Origin: Macondimonas sp035325645
GTDB taxonomy: Bacteria; Pseudomonadota; Gammaproteobacteria; UBA5335
Direction: 5' to 3'
Assembly (NCBI GenBank): GCA_035325645.1
Contig: DAOKZK010000027.1
Coordinates: 1-34,263, forward strand
DNA: 34,263 bases
Positions within the stretch are counted from its first letter, which is position 1; every line of letters begins with the position of its first letter. A program made the translations under genes and the position numbers. The notes beneath the pieces are model-generated. The model made no database searches, was not told the origin of the DNA, and worked only from the letters and a program-made list of their open reading frames with translations. Below are positions 18,083 through 26,765 of the stretch, piece by piece.

Positions 18083-18109
18083 AAAAACCCCCGGCTTGCC
18101 GGCCGGGGA
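18083..18109 (-). terminator. Rho-independent terminator after the dsrE-like gene
   Basis: On the minus strand a 7-bp GC stem (CCCCGGC / GCCGGGG) with a six-base loop is followed by GTTTTTATA. It lies about 20 bases past the stop of the DsrE-like gene and separates it from the amidohydrolase gene. Confidence 0.8.
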
Positions 18110-18128
18110 GTCGCAGATCACACCCCTT

Positions 18129-18569
18129 TCAATAGGTGAACGACAGAATCTCACCTTTGCGCGGCAGTTTCTTCAGGAAGTCGGCGTGATCGGCGGGAAT
18201 CATGCCCTTGGCGATCTTGTCCTTGGACACTCCGACCACCTGCGCGCAATGAACGCACACGAACACAGTGCCCCCCTTGGCCATGACATCGGCGAGCATG
18301 TCCTTCACGGGCGGGAAGTCGGCATATTTGACGTCATTGGGCAGGTTGGCGTCGGCGAACTTCGCAGCATGGACGTTGAGGAAGATATAGACGGGAAAGC
18401 CCTGTTTCTGGGCATTGGATGCCAGGGAAAGCGCCATGCTCGCCGCATGGAGATCTTCGGCATTGGTCATGTTGATGAAAACCGACCGATCGTCACCAGC
18501 GAAGGCCGCCGGCGTCTGGAATGCAACCAGCACGAGCAAGAGGAACGAAAGCGATCGGAAGCGTTTCAT
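18129..18569 (-). CDS. Periplasmic DsrE-family protein
   Basis: 146-residue protein with a clear signal peptide (MKRFRSLSFLLLVLVAFQTPAAFAG) and a DsrE-like Rossmann-type fold: strand SVFINMTN, helix with ALSLASNAQKQG, strand FPVYIFLNVHAA, then a Cys pair in FVCVHCAQVVGV (C105, C108). DsrE/TusD proteins carry sulfur on Cys; secreted forms are less understood and may handle sulfur or soft metals. The start at MKRF is supported by GGGAG upstream; 23 extra in-frame codons upstream are not convincing. It is a single-gene unit with its own terminator (18083-18109). A TGCGACA half-site lies 62 bases before the start. Confidence 0.85.
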   Translation of the reverse strand: MKRFRSLSFLLLVLVAFQTPAAFAGDDRSVFINMTNAEDLHAASMALSLASNAQKQGFPVYIFLNVHAAKFADANLPNDVKYADFPPVKDMLADVMAKGGTVFVCVHCAQVVGVSKDKIAKGMIPADHADFLKKLPRKGEILSFTY

Positions 18570-18709
18570 GTCGTGATCTCCCTTGTGATTCACGGATACG
18601 GTGCAGTCGTCTATACGGCTATATTCGAGCTGCGACATAAGTATATGGCCACTTGTCTGGCGCAGTCATTGCGGACGCATGATCTCTTTATCCGGTCGGC
18701 GGGGCTATC

Positions 18710-19879
18710 TCAGGCCGGTTTGATTCTGGGCTGGCGCGCGGCGACGATGCGCCGGGCGCGGACCTTCTGCCGCCAGCGGATGAAGCCGGTCACGAACAAT
18801 ACCGGCAGGGCCAGCCCCGACAGCAGCACCAGGATGCGCCCCGGCAGGCCGAAGGCGGTCCCCGAGTGCAGCGGCCATTGCCAGGCGACGAAGGTATTGC
18901 CGCCGGTATGTGCGCCCGGTTCGGTGGTCCAGAGGATCGCGCCCGTGTACTGGTCCACGACCACGCAGCGGCGGTCGGCGAAGGCGCTCAGTCCGGGGAC
19001 GTCCTTCGCGCAGATGGTGTAGGTCGCATCGGGCTCTTTGGCGATGTAGAGCCAGTCCGGCCGCCCCTCGGGGTAGCGCGCGCGCACGATGTCGAATGCG
19101 CGCTGCAGCCCGATGGGGACGGCGCCTGCCGCCGGTGGGGCGGACTTGATCTCATAGCGGTTCTGGGTGCCGGGCGAAAACCGGTTCACGGTCCAGAAGA
19201 ACTGGTCGGGCAGGTTGAAGTACAGGCCGGAGACGAGCACCGCCACCAGCACCGGCAGCAGATACACGCCCGAGAGGTTGTGCAGATCGAACACGAAGCG
19301 TGTGCGCGAGGCGCCGCGTTTGAAGCGCAGCGCGCGGCCCCACTTGCCGTTCTTCGGCCACCACAGGTAGATGCCAATGCCCAGCGACACCAGCGTTGCC
19401 AGCGCCATGATGCCGACGATCGGTCCGCCGATCTCCCAGGGCAGCAGCAACTGGTAGTGCAGTTCGAAGACGAACGAGAAGAAATCGCGCGCAAACCAGG
19501 CGTCATGAGGCTTGACGAGCCGCGTCCCGAGCGCCTGCGCGGTGTAGGGGTCGACAAATACCTGCCAGTGATCCGCTTTGTTTCCCGCCGGCACTTCGGC
19601 GAACAACCAGTAGCTCCCCGCATCGGTGCGGGGATAGAAGCCGAAGCCGATTTTGGAACCTTGGGGCAGCGCGGCGCGCGCCGCCGCTTCGATCTCGGTC
19701 AGCGAGCGGTAGGCCGCCGCGCCGCCTGGTTGCGGCGCCACGGTGAAGAGCGCCGGATGGAGCACCTCTTCCAGTTCGTAGTAGAACACCAGCAGCGCGC
19801 CGGTCAGGCCGATCAGCGCGAGCCAGAACCCCAGTGCCAGGCCCAGCCACAGATGCAGTTTGAGCCACAGCGCGCGCAT
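18710..19879 (-). CDS. PepSY-associated inner-membrane protein (ferrisiderophore-reductase-like), copy 2
   Basis: 389-residue PepSY_TM protein, same family and layout as the copy at 13134-14303. It begins MRALWLKLHLWLGLALGFWLALIGL. The His-bearing membrane motifs are KLHLWLGL, FELHYQLLL, FDLHNLSGVYLLP and WPLHSGTAFGLPGR, with a Cys pair (TICAKDV... RRCVVVDQ) in the second periplasmic loop that copy 1 lacks. Its ATG overlaps the stop of the frameshifted receptor (TGATG), so translation is coupled to a receptor that is now broken; expression may be reduced if the frameshifts are real. Predicted role: reduction of imported metal-chelate. Confidence 0.87.
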   Translation of the reverse strand: MRALWLKLHLWLGLALGFWLALIGLTGALLVFYYELEEVLHPALFTVAPQPGGAAAYRSLTEIEAAARAALPQGSKIGFGFYPRTDAGSYWLFAEVPAGNKADHWQVFVDPYTAQALGTRLVKPHDAWFARDFFSFVFELHYQLLLPWEIGGPIVGIMALATLVSLGIGIYLWWPKNGKWGRALRFKRGASRTRFVFDLHNLSGVYLLPVLVAVLVSGLYFNLPDQFFWTVNRFSPGTQNRYEIKSAPPAAGAVPIGLQRAFDIVRARYPEGRPDWLYIAKEPDATYTICAKDVPGLSAFADRRCVVVDQYTGAILWTTEPGAHTGGNTFVAWQWPLHSGTAFGLPGRILVLLSGLALPVLFVTGFIRWRQKVRARRIVAARQPRIKPA

Positions 19880-22105
19880 CAGAATTCCAGCTTGATGCGG
19901 GCAATGAAGGTGCGCGGATCGCCGACGTAGACCCCGAGGCGGGGGGCGACATTCGCATCCGGGTCGGTCGATTCGTAGTACTGGGTGTCGAACACATTGC
20001 GCACGTTGAACTGGGCGACCAGCGCTTGGCTTCCAAGCTTGAAGGGATAGGAGGCCATCGCGTCGATACGCGCAAAGCCGGGCAGTTGGAAGCTGTTGGC
20101 GAGATCGCCTTCACGCTGATCCTGTGCAATCCCGCCCAGCGCCAGACTCAATCCCGACAGGGATGAGTTCAGGAAGGTGTATTTCGCCCACAGCGTCAGG
20201 GCATGTTCCGGAACATTGGGAAGGCGACGGCCCTCCGAGCCGCCGTTGTCTCGCGTCACCTCCGCATCGGTGTAGGCGTAGCTGGCGATGATGCTGAGTG
20301 CATCGTTCAGTTGCCCGGCCACATCGAGCTCGACGCCGCGACTGCGTTGCTCGCCGATGGCAATGCTGTCGTTGGCATCCGGCGTGGACAGGTCCGGCGT
20401 CAGCAGATTGGTTTTGGTCAGATGGTAGAGCGCGAGATTGGTCAGAAGACGACGATCGAAGCCTTCCGCCTTCATGCCGACTTCGTATTGCTCCCCCTTT
20501 TGAGGATCGAAGCTTTCTCCGGTCGAGGAAATGCCGTTGTTGGCCCCAAAGGACTGACTCCAACTGGCATAGACGCCCACTGCCGGCGTCAATTCATACA
20601 GGGCACCGATCCGCGGACTGAAGGCGGTATCGTCGCGCAGCGGCGAGGGGAGATTGTCTTCCGCAACGGATTCCGAAGGACCACTTCCGCGGCCGGTCTT
20701 GGCTTGATCGTAGCGACCCCCGATCAGGACATGGGTGCGGCTTCCGACGTCGATCTGATCCTGAACATAGGCGCCGTACAGCTCGTCCTTGAACACCGAG
20801 TAGTTGTCCGGGCTCGATGCACGGGTCAAGGTGGATCGGATCAGGGCAGGATCGATGCCGTAGCTCGGACCCGGATTGAAAATGTCGATGGCAAGCGCCG
20901 GATTGGGCGTTTCGTAGTCACCGAAGAAGGGATACAACGTGCGGCCATAGGCGTAATCGACGCCGAACAGCAAATGATGCCGTATCGGTCCCTCGCCGAG
21001 GGTGCCGGTGAGGTCGAGGTTGGTGGCATAGATTTCCTGATCAGCAAACTGCTTGAAGACGTTGCGATCCATCGTCCGCAAATCGGCGCGGATCGCTTCG
21101 CCGAACGCAGGGGTCGGATTGATGAAAGTGGAATCGCCGTGCAGCTTTCCGTACAGAAACCGGTGCTGTATGGCCCAGGTGTCGTTGAGGCGATGCAGCA
21201 GATCCGTGCCGAACTGGGTTCGCCGTTCGTGATCCATGGGATCGTTGGGATCACCGAAGGATCGTTCCACGGGCAGCCGGACCGGCCGATCGCCGATGAC
21301 GGGGGTGCCGTAATCGGCCTGGTATTCCTGTTCGAAATGCTCGAACGATGCGGTCAATCGCGTGCCGCCCGAAGGCTGCCACGTCAGGCTCGGGGCGATC
21401 AGCCAGAGATCGTCCTGGCCGAAATCCTTGAAAGTATATTGGCTTGTCCTGCGCCGACGATGCGATAAAGCAGCGTGCCGTCGGCCGTGACTGGGCCCGT
21501 GCTGTCGGCCTCAAGGCGCCAGAGGCCGAAAGAGCCGGCGGTGACGCTGCCGCTGTGCTGGGCCGATTCGAGTGGCCGTTTGCTGGTGATGTTGATGAGC
21601 CCGCCGGGTTCCATCCGGCCATACACCACGGAAGCCGGCCCTTTGAGCACCTCGACGCTCTCGATGGGGGCACTGTCGTATTCGCTTTGAAACGACGAAT
21701 TGACCCCGTTTGAGATCAGTCCGTCGCGGTAGATTCTGCCTTGCTGAATCCGCGCACCAGAAAAGCCGCGCCGCGGCCGAGGGATGCCTGAGGCAGCACC
21801 CCACTCACGTACTCGAGCATTTCTTCAAGCCGATCGACCTGTTGGTCTTCGATGAACTCCCGCGTCACCACCTGCACCGACACCGGCGTTTCGATCAGGG
21901 GCGTGTCGGTCTTGGTGGCGGTGGTGGCCGAATAGGGGGTATAGCCGTCGGTGGCCGGCGGGGTCTGGCCGCTGGCCTCGACCGTGACCTCGGGCAGGGT
22001 GACGGCGGCGGGCGCGGCGGTTTCCTCTGCGGCGGCCGGGTGGCCCGCCAAGGCGAGCACGCCCAAGCCCAGCACGGGCGCCAGTGCATTGCGGTTTGCG
22101 GTCAT
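19879..22105 (-). pseudogene. TonB-dependent siderophore-type receptor with two frameshifts, copy 4
   Basis: The gene starts MTANRNALAPVLGLGVLALA with an AGGGA ribosome site. It has a signal peptide and TLPEVTV (36-42). The frame breaks at about 21745-21748, just after LVRGF. Adding one base there (GGATTC-C-AGCAAGG) restores GRIYRDGLISNG and VEVLKGPASVVYGRMEPGG. It breaks again at about 21435-21445, after YRIVGAG, where one added base restores YTFKDFGQDDLWLIAPSL. The barrel then runs to the terminal IKLEF. With both bases restored the product would be 742 residues, with no other damage seen. It could be a recent pseudogene or an assembly error. Its leader and N-terminus resemble the receptor at 24393-26576, suggesting duplication. 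Confidence 0.88.
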
Positions 22106-22147
22106 GGATCTTCCCTGAGTCGTTATCGTTTGAAAATGAGCCTCCCG

Positions 22148-22196
22148 ATTATCCGCAAGTCATTCCGGGGGGGGGGGGATGCGACAAATCGTCGCA
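22148..22196 (-). promoter_or_regulatory. Palindrome-linked promoter, site 2 (with poly-C tract)
   Basis: On the minus strand TGCGACGATTTGTCGCA (22180-22196) is followed by T, then a run of 12 C, then a -10-like GATAAT (22148-22153). The receptor ATG at 22105 follows an mRNA leader of about 36 bases. The spacing from palindrome to -10 is 26 bases, against 23 at sites 1 and 3, and the tract replaces the -35 position. Expression could depend on tract length. Confidence 0.65.
22167..22178. repeat. Homopolymer tract of 12 G (plus strand)
   Basis: Twelve consecutive G on the plus strand (C on the transcribed-sense strand) sit between the operator-like palindrome and the -10 element of the frameshifted receptor gene. 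Such tracts slip in replication and are also common sequencing or assembly error points. Confidence 0.9.
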
Positions 22197-22267
22197 CCCG
22201 CTTTGCCGCTACCGATGCAGCGGGATCGCGGCACGCGGCGTCGCGGCTGGCATCCGGAGCGGGCGTT

Positions 22268-24286
22268 TCAGAATCGGACGTTGGCGGTCAGGTAATAGGC
22301 GCGCCCATCGGCCGGCGAATGCAGGCTCTGGGCGCCGTCGTACCAGACGTATTCGTAGTATTCATCCGTGAGGTTGCGAACCTGCAAGTCGAGCGCAAGC
22401 TGCCGGTTGACCTGCCAGTTGGCGCCGATGTTGGCGATCACGTAGCGGCCGTAGCGCGGCTGGGTATTGGTGCGTTCGAGGTAGTAGTCATCCTGCCCCA
22501 GCACCTCGGCCGAGATCGCCCACGCGGGGGTGAGCTGGTATCTCGCGCCCGTGCTCAGCAGCCAGTTGGGCACGTGGTCGATTTCCTTGCCCTGGGTGGC
22601 GGGTTGGTTGGGATCGGGCTTGATGATCTCCGATTCCTGCAGGGCGAGCGCGACCCAGGTGTCGAAATCGGCCGTCCAGCGGGCATTGAGCTGGGCGTCG
22701 ATCCCGCGTCGCCGCGTCTCGCCGACGGCCACCGAGTCCCCGCTGGGGTTGTTCAGTTCGCGTCGTTCTTCCTTGGTGGCGGTCTGTTGCCAGAGCGCTA
22801 GGCGACTCTCGATGCCGTCACGGGGAGCGAACTTCACGCCCAGTTCCATGCCGGTGTTGATCGAGGGCTCGATGTCCGCGACGCGCGGCGGGATCAGGAA
22901 ACTGCCGGCGCCCACGCCGACCTGGAAACTGCGGCCCCAGTTGGCATAGATGCTGGTGTCGTCGAAGGGGAGATAGACGACCGACAGCTTGGGCTGGTTG
23001 ATCAGGCCATAGTCGTTGATGGGCGCGGTGGTGCCTGTGAGGTTGTTGGTGAAGTCGCCGTCGACCTTGTCGACGCGCCAGGCCGGCACGATCTTCCAGT
23101 GCGCGGTGGGCATGACGACGGTCTGCACATAGGCGCCGAGGGTGTCGAGGCTGAAATCCTGATCACGAGTCTGGGTGGCACGCACCCGCTCGTTGGTCAG
23201 ATAGCGCAGGCTGGTGTTGTCCTGGTTCTCGACATTGGCGCCGACTTCGAGTGCGAACTGGTGCGCCCAGTCGACGGCGGGCCGCCAGGTCGCGCTGGTC
23301 AACAGGCCGGTGTGGCGCTCGCGGGTGTCGCGCTCCTGCTGCTGGGCGTCGGCCGAGAATTTGATGAAGCGCTGATCGTCGTATTCGTTGCGATACGCGC
23401 GCGCCACCAGCGACACATCCCGGACCTCGCCCTCGTAGTGCAGGCTGCCGGTGCGCATGTCGCGATTGCCGCCGTCTGACGCGTTATAGGCGTTGGTCAT
23501 CCGGGGATCGGCGCGCGAATCGGCGAAGGTGAGATAGCCCGGCTCCTCGGCATCGGCCGAATAGTCACGCAGGATGAGGCCGAGGCGGTGCGCGCCATTC
23601 TCGTCCAGATTCAGGAACCACTTGCCGGCAAAGCTCTGCTTGTCCAGATCGGCATGCTCGCGGTAGCCGTCGGTACGGCGGCCGCCGGCAAAGTAGTGTT
23701 GGGACAATCGATCGCCTTCGATACCGATGGCTGCCTGCGCGTCCTGCGTGCCGAAGCTGCCGGTCGAAAGGCGCAGCTTGCGGTAGTCACCGCTGGTGTG
23801 GGTGACGATCGCGGCATTGCCGGCGATGTTGTAGAGCCCGTAGCGGGGATCGTTGGTGCCCTTGACCGTTTCGATGTAGGCGATGTCGAGCGGCATCACC
23901 ATGTCGATGAACGGCATGTTGCCGTCGTTGGTGTTGCTCGGGATGCCGTCGATCAGCAGCTTGACGGCATTGATCTCGCCTTCGCCGTTGAAGCCGCGAA
24001 AGGAAAGCTTGCCGGAGGTCGTGCCCTGGTTGAATTCGGTGATCTGTACCCCGGGCATGCGCATGAACAGTTCCCAGGCCGAGTCGACGCTCTGGTTCTC
24101 GATCAGGTCTGCCCCCATGCGATCGACCGAGGTGAAGATTCCTTGGGTCGAGAGCGCTCCGATCTCGGCGGCGGTGACCGAGACTTCGCCGAGCGTGAGG
24201 ATGGCGTCGGATTCGGCGGCTTGCGCCGATGTGGCGGCGATGCCGGCCATGATCAGTAGACAGTCGCGATGAAGACGATGGGTCAT
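22268..24286 (-). CDS. TonB-dependent receptor, copy 3 (distinct subtype)
   Basis: 672-residue outer-membrane receptor. Signal peptide MTHRLHRDCLLIMAGIAATSAQAAES; variant TonB box TLGEVSV (31-37); plug with LFMRMPGVQI, KLSFRGFNGEGEINAVKLLIDGIPSN and YIETVKGTNDPRYGLYNIAG; barrel ending YYLTANVRF. The plug differs from the siderophore-type receptors in this window and is closer in style to FecA/CirA-like or unclassified receptors. The ATG at 24286 has GAGGA in the right place; two upstream in-frame ATGs are possible. It follows the receptor 24393-26576 by 106 bases with no palindrome between, so it is probably the second gene of that operon. The ligand is unknown. Confidence 0.9.
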   Translation of the reverse strand: MTHRLHRDCLLIMAGIAATSAQAAESDAILTLGEVSVTAAEIGALSTQGIFTSVDRMGADLIENQSVDSAWELFMRMPGVQITEFNQGTTSGKLSFRGFNGEGEINAVKLLIDGIPSNTNDGNMPFIDMVMPLDIAYIETVKGTNDPRYGLYNIAGNAAIVTHTSGDYRKLRLSTGSFGTQDAQAAIGIEGDRLSQHYFAGGRRTDGYREHADLDKQSFAGKWFLNLDENGAHRLGLILRDYSADAEEPGYLTFADSRADPRMTNAYNASDGGNRDMRTGSLHYEGEVRDVSLVARAYRNEYDDQRFIKFSADAQQQERDTRERHTGLLTSATWRPAVDWAHQFALEVGANVENQDNTSLRYLTNERVRATQTRDQDFSLDTLGAYVQTVVMPTAHWKIVPAWRVDKVDGDFTNNLTGTTAPINDYGLINQPKLSVVYLPFDDTSIYANWGRSFQVGVGAGSFLIPPRVADIEPSINTGMELGVKFAPRDGIESRLALWQQTATKEERRELNNPSGDSVAVGETRRRGIDAQLNARWTADFDTWVALALQESEIIKPDPNQPATQGKEIDHVPNWLLSTGARYQLTPAWAISAEVLGQDDYYLERTNTQPRYGRYVIANIGANWQVNRQLALDLQVRNLTDEYYEYVWYDGAQSLHSPADGRAYYLTANVRF

Positions 24287-24392
24287 GACGAAGGTCCTCA
24301 TGATGGATGTCCAGCAGCGGCTCAAGCCGGCGCAGTGCTCCCGGTCGGGTCTCTTTCGCGCGCGGCCGGAGGAAAGGCGTCCGCGCGCGAGG

Positions 24393-26576
24393 TCAGAACA
24401 CGACAGCCCAGGTGAGGTCCACGCTGCGCGGCGGGGCGAGATAGATCATGTCGGGCGCATAGCCCGACCAGTCGGCGTAGAACGCATCGGTCAGGTTGCG
24501 TCCGCGCAGCGTGAGCAGATGCGGCCCGATCCGGTAGGAAGCCGAGGCATCAAGCGTCGTATGGCCATCCACGCGGATCGAGTTGGCCGTGTCGGTGTAG
24601 AAATTGCCGGCATGATGGACCGCTGCGCCCAGGGTGATCGGCCAGGCCGCGAGCCGATAGTCGGTGTTGAGATTGAGCAGCGTCGCGGGCACGTTCGGGG
24701 GGCGATTGCCCGAGCGGTCCGCGCCACCCGCCTCCAGCAGTTCGGTGTACTCGGCGGTGACATGGGCGGCATTGCCATTGAGGCGCCAACGCGGCGTCAG
24801 CCACCATTCCATGTCCAGTTCGACGCCGCGGGAACGCTGACTGCCGCCCTGAATGGTCAGCGAGAAGTTATTGGGATCGCGGGTCAGGATGTCGTCCTGA
24901 TCGATCTGGTAGATCGAGGCGGTCCAGGTCATCGGGCCGATTTTTGTCTTCACACCCGCCTCGACCGAGGTGCCGGTGGTCAGATCGAATGCGGCCCGCG
25001 CCTGATTGCTGAGCAGCAGGGCGGTGACCGGTGAGGTGGCCTCGTTATATGAAGCAAAGAACTGTGTCGCGGTTCCGGCGTCGACGACCGTTCCCAGGCG
25101 CCAGGAGGTGGCATCGAAGTCGCGACCGAAGGTGTTGGTAGTGCCTGCGGTCACGTCGAAAATCTCACGGTCCAGGTCGATGCGTTCGTGGCGCGCACCG
25201 CCCACGAGCAGGATGCCCGGTGTGACGTTCAGCGCATCTTCGACGAAAACGCTCACGGTATCGACAGCGCTGTCGAAATTCACGCGAGTGTTGAAATTGG
25301 CTGGGGTATCGGGCGGGAAACTGCTGCGCACGGGATCGAAGGGATCGACCGCTGTCGTCGAGCCGAAGCGTCGGATCGACGACAGGTCGGTGGTGACGTA
25401 TTCGACGCCGCCGGCGAAGCGGTTGCGCCGTCCAGCCCATTCGCCGTCCCGGCTGGCGTAGAGTCGCTCGGAGGTGAAGCGATGGTCATGGGTGATCTTG
25501 GTCGTGGAGCGATCCAGCAAACCGCTGCCTGGATCGTAGGAGAAGTCTTCCGAATTGGCCCAGAAGCGCTCGGCATCGAAATAGCCGAGTTCGTTGACCA
25601 GCTTCCAGTCCGCGTCGATGCGATATTCGACGGTGGTGCGCAGCCAGGCGGTGTCGGAGTCCATGCGCCCATCGGTGACGTTGTAGTTGTTCCGACGCAC
25701 GGCACGGTCGATGACGCGGCTGTCCGGCGATGTCACCACGCTCGAAGGGGAACGAGCAACATCGCCCGGCAGCAGGGGCGCGCCCTGGTAGGGGGTGGTG
25801 AAGCGGTCATGGAAGTAGTCGGCCGCAGCCGACAGTGTGAGGCGATCGTTGGCCTTGACCAAGATGCCGGTGGTGAGCGCGCCCGTGCGCGAATCGGTGT
25901 CGTCCACGTAGCCGCCGGATTGGCCGACCACGGCATCGGCGCGCACGGCGACGCGATCGGACAAGAGCTGGTTGCCTCCCGCGGCGGCACGCCAACTGTC
26001 GAAACTGCCGTAGCTCAGCAGTGCCTCCTGAGAGGAATCCTCGAGCGACGGCTTTTTGGTGACCAGATTGATGGCGCCGGCGAGGGAGCCGACACCGTGC
26101 GTCACCGACGCGGGCCCTTTCAGAATTTCGATCCGTTCGAAGCTCCAGGTATCGTAGTTGCGTGAGAGCAGGAGGGGATCGATGGCACGCATGCCGTCGA
26201 TCATGTAGCCGGTCGCCGCGCGCGAAAAGCCGCGCAGAGTGGTCACGCCGGGTTCGCCGGGCAGGTTTCCGGCGCTTACCCCGGCAGCCGAGCGGTAGGC
26301 TTCGATCAGATTGCGAGCGCCTTCCCGCTGCATGCGCTCCTGCGTGATGACCTCCACTGCGTTGGGAGTCTCGGCGACCGACAGATCGAGCGCGGAGGCG
26401 ACGCCGGTCGGCTCCGCGAGTGGAATCGACGGTGCTTCCGCCGCTCCTTCCACGGTTACTTCGGGCAGCGTCAGCGAAGCGGTCGGGACCGCTTCCTCGG
26501 CTCCGAGCGGATGATTGGCCAGGGCGATCACGCTCACGCCCAGAAGGGGCGCCAAGGGGCTGCGTTTTGCGGTCAT
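24393..26576 (-). CDS. TonB-dependent siderophore-type receptor, copy 2
   Basis: 727-residue outer-membrane receptor. It starts MTAKRSPLAPLLGVSVIALA, nearly the same N-terminus as the frameshifted copy, with signal cleavage near GAEEA and TLPEVTV at 36-42. The plug has TPNAVEVITQERMQREG, TTLRGFSRAATGYMIDGMRAID and ERIEILKGPASVTHGVGSLAG; the barrel ends VDLTWAVVF. I chose the ATG with AGGGAAG upstream, rejecting 30 extra codons, because the leader aligns with that of the copy at 22105. Palindrome site 3 lies 73 bases upstream. It is probably cotranscribed with the receptor 22268-24286. Predicted ligand: a ferric siderophore or similar chelate. Confidence 0.92.
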   Translation of the reverse strand: MTAKRSPLAPLLGVSVIALANHPLGAEEAVPTASLTLPEVTVEGAAEAPSIPLAEPTGVASALDLSVAETPNAVEVITQERMQREGARNLIEAYRSAAGVSAGNLPGEPGVTTLRGFSRAATGYMIDGMRAIDPLLLSRNYDTWSFERIEILKGPASVTHGVGSLAGAINLVTKKPSLEDSSQEALLSYGSFDSWRAAAGGNQLLSDRVAVRADAVVGQSGGYVDDTDSRTGALTTGILVKANDRLTLSAAADYFHDRFTTPYQGAPLLPGDVARSPSSVVTSPDSRVIDRAVRRNNYNVTDGRMDSDTAWLRTTVEYRIDADWKLVNELGYFDAERFWANSEDFSYDPGSGLLDRSTTKITHDHRFTSERLYASRDGEWAGRRNRFAGGVEYVTTDLSSIRRFGSTTAVDPFDPVRSSFPPDTPANFNTRVNFDSAVDTVSVFVEDALNVTPGILLVGGARHERIDLDREIFDVTAGTTNTFGRDFDATSWRLGTVVDAGTATQFFASYNEATSPVTALLLSNQARAAFDLTTGTSVEAGVKTKIGPMTWTASIYQIDQDDILTRDPNNFSLTIQGGSQRSRGVELDMEWWLTPRWRLNGNAAHVTAEYTELLEAGGADRSGNRPPNVPATLLNLNTDYRLAAWPITLGAAVHHAGNFYTDTANSIRVDGHTTLDASASYRIGPHLLTLRGRNLTDAFYADWSGYAPDMIYLAPPRSVDLTWAVVF

Positions 26577-26619
26577 GGGCTCTCTTCCCTGAGCGATGAT
26601 TCTTGTTGGCGGGCGCCCG

Positions 26620-26665
26620 ATTGTGCGCAAGGTATGCGATGAGCGGAATGCGACAAATCGTCGCA
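26620..26665 (-). promoter_or_regulatory. Palindrome-linked promoter, site 3
   Basis: On the minus strand TGCGACGATTTGTCGCA (26649-26665) is followed at once by -35 TTCCGC (26643-26648), 17 bases, then -10 CACAAT (26620-26625), about 44 bases before the receptor start. The geometry is identical to site 1, which supports functional conservation. Confidence 0.7.
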
Positions 26666-26765
26666 CCTCCCGGCGTCGCAGGCTGGGCCGGCCATCGCCC
26701 CGCCAGCGGTGGGAAATCGGAGCGTTAGCAAGGGGCCTGCCGGGACGGTTTGACTTTCGGTGGTC

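Noticed and set aside
18631..18637. TGCGACA half-site upstream of the dsrE-like gene as a fifth full operator
   Set aside because: The second arm is not present at the right spacing, and no TTCCGC follows; kept only as a remark.
16512..19022. 836-codon plus-strand open frame
   Set aside because: It runs antisense through the amidohydrolase and DsrE-like genes and into PepSY copy 2; the product shows no family features and the minus-strand genes are clear.
22180..22196. The repeated palindrome as an RNA hairpin or riboswitch
   Set aside because: It lies upstream of the proposed -35/-10 elements, so it would not be transcribed from these promoters; an operator explains it better, though start mapping could change this.
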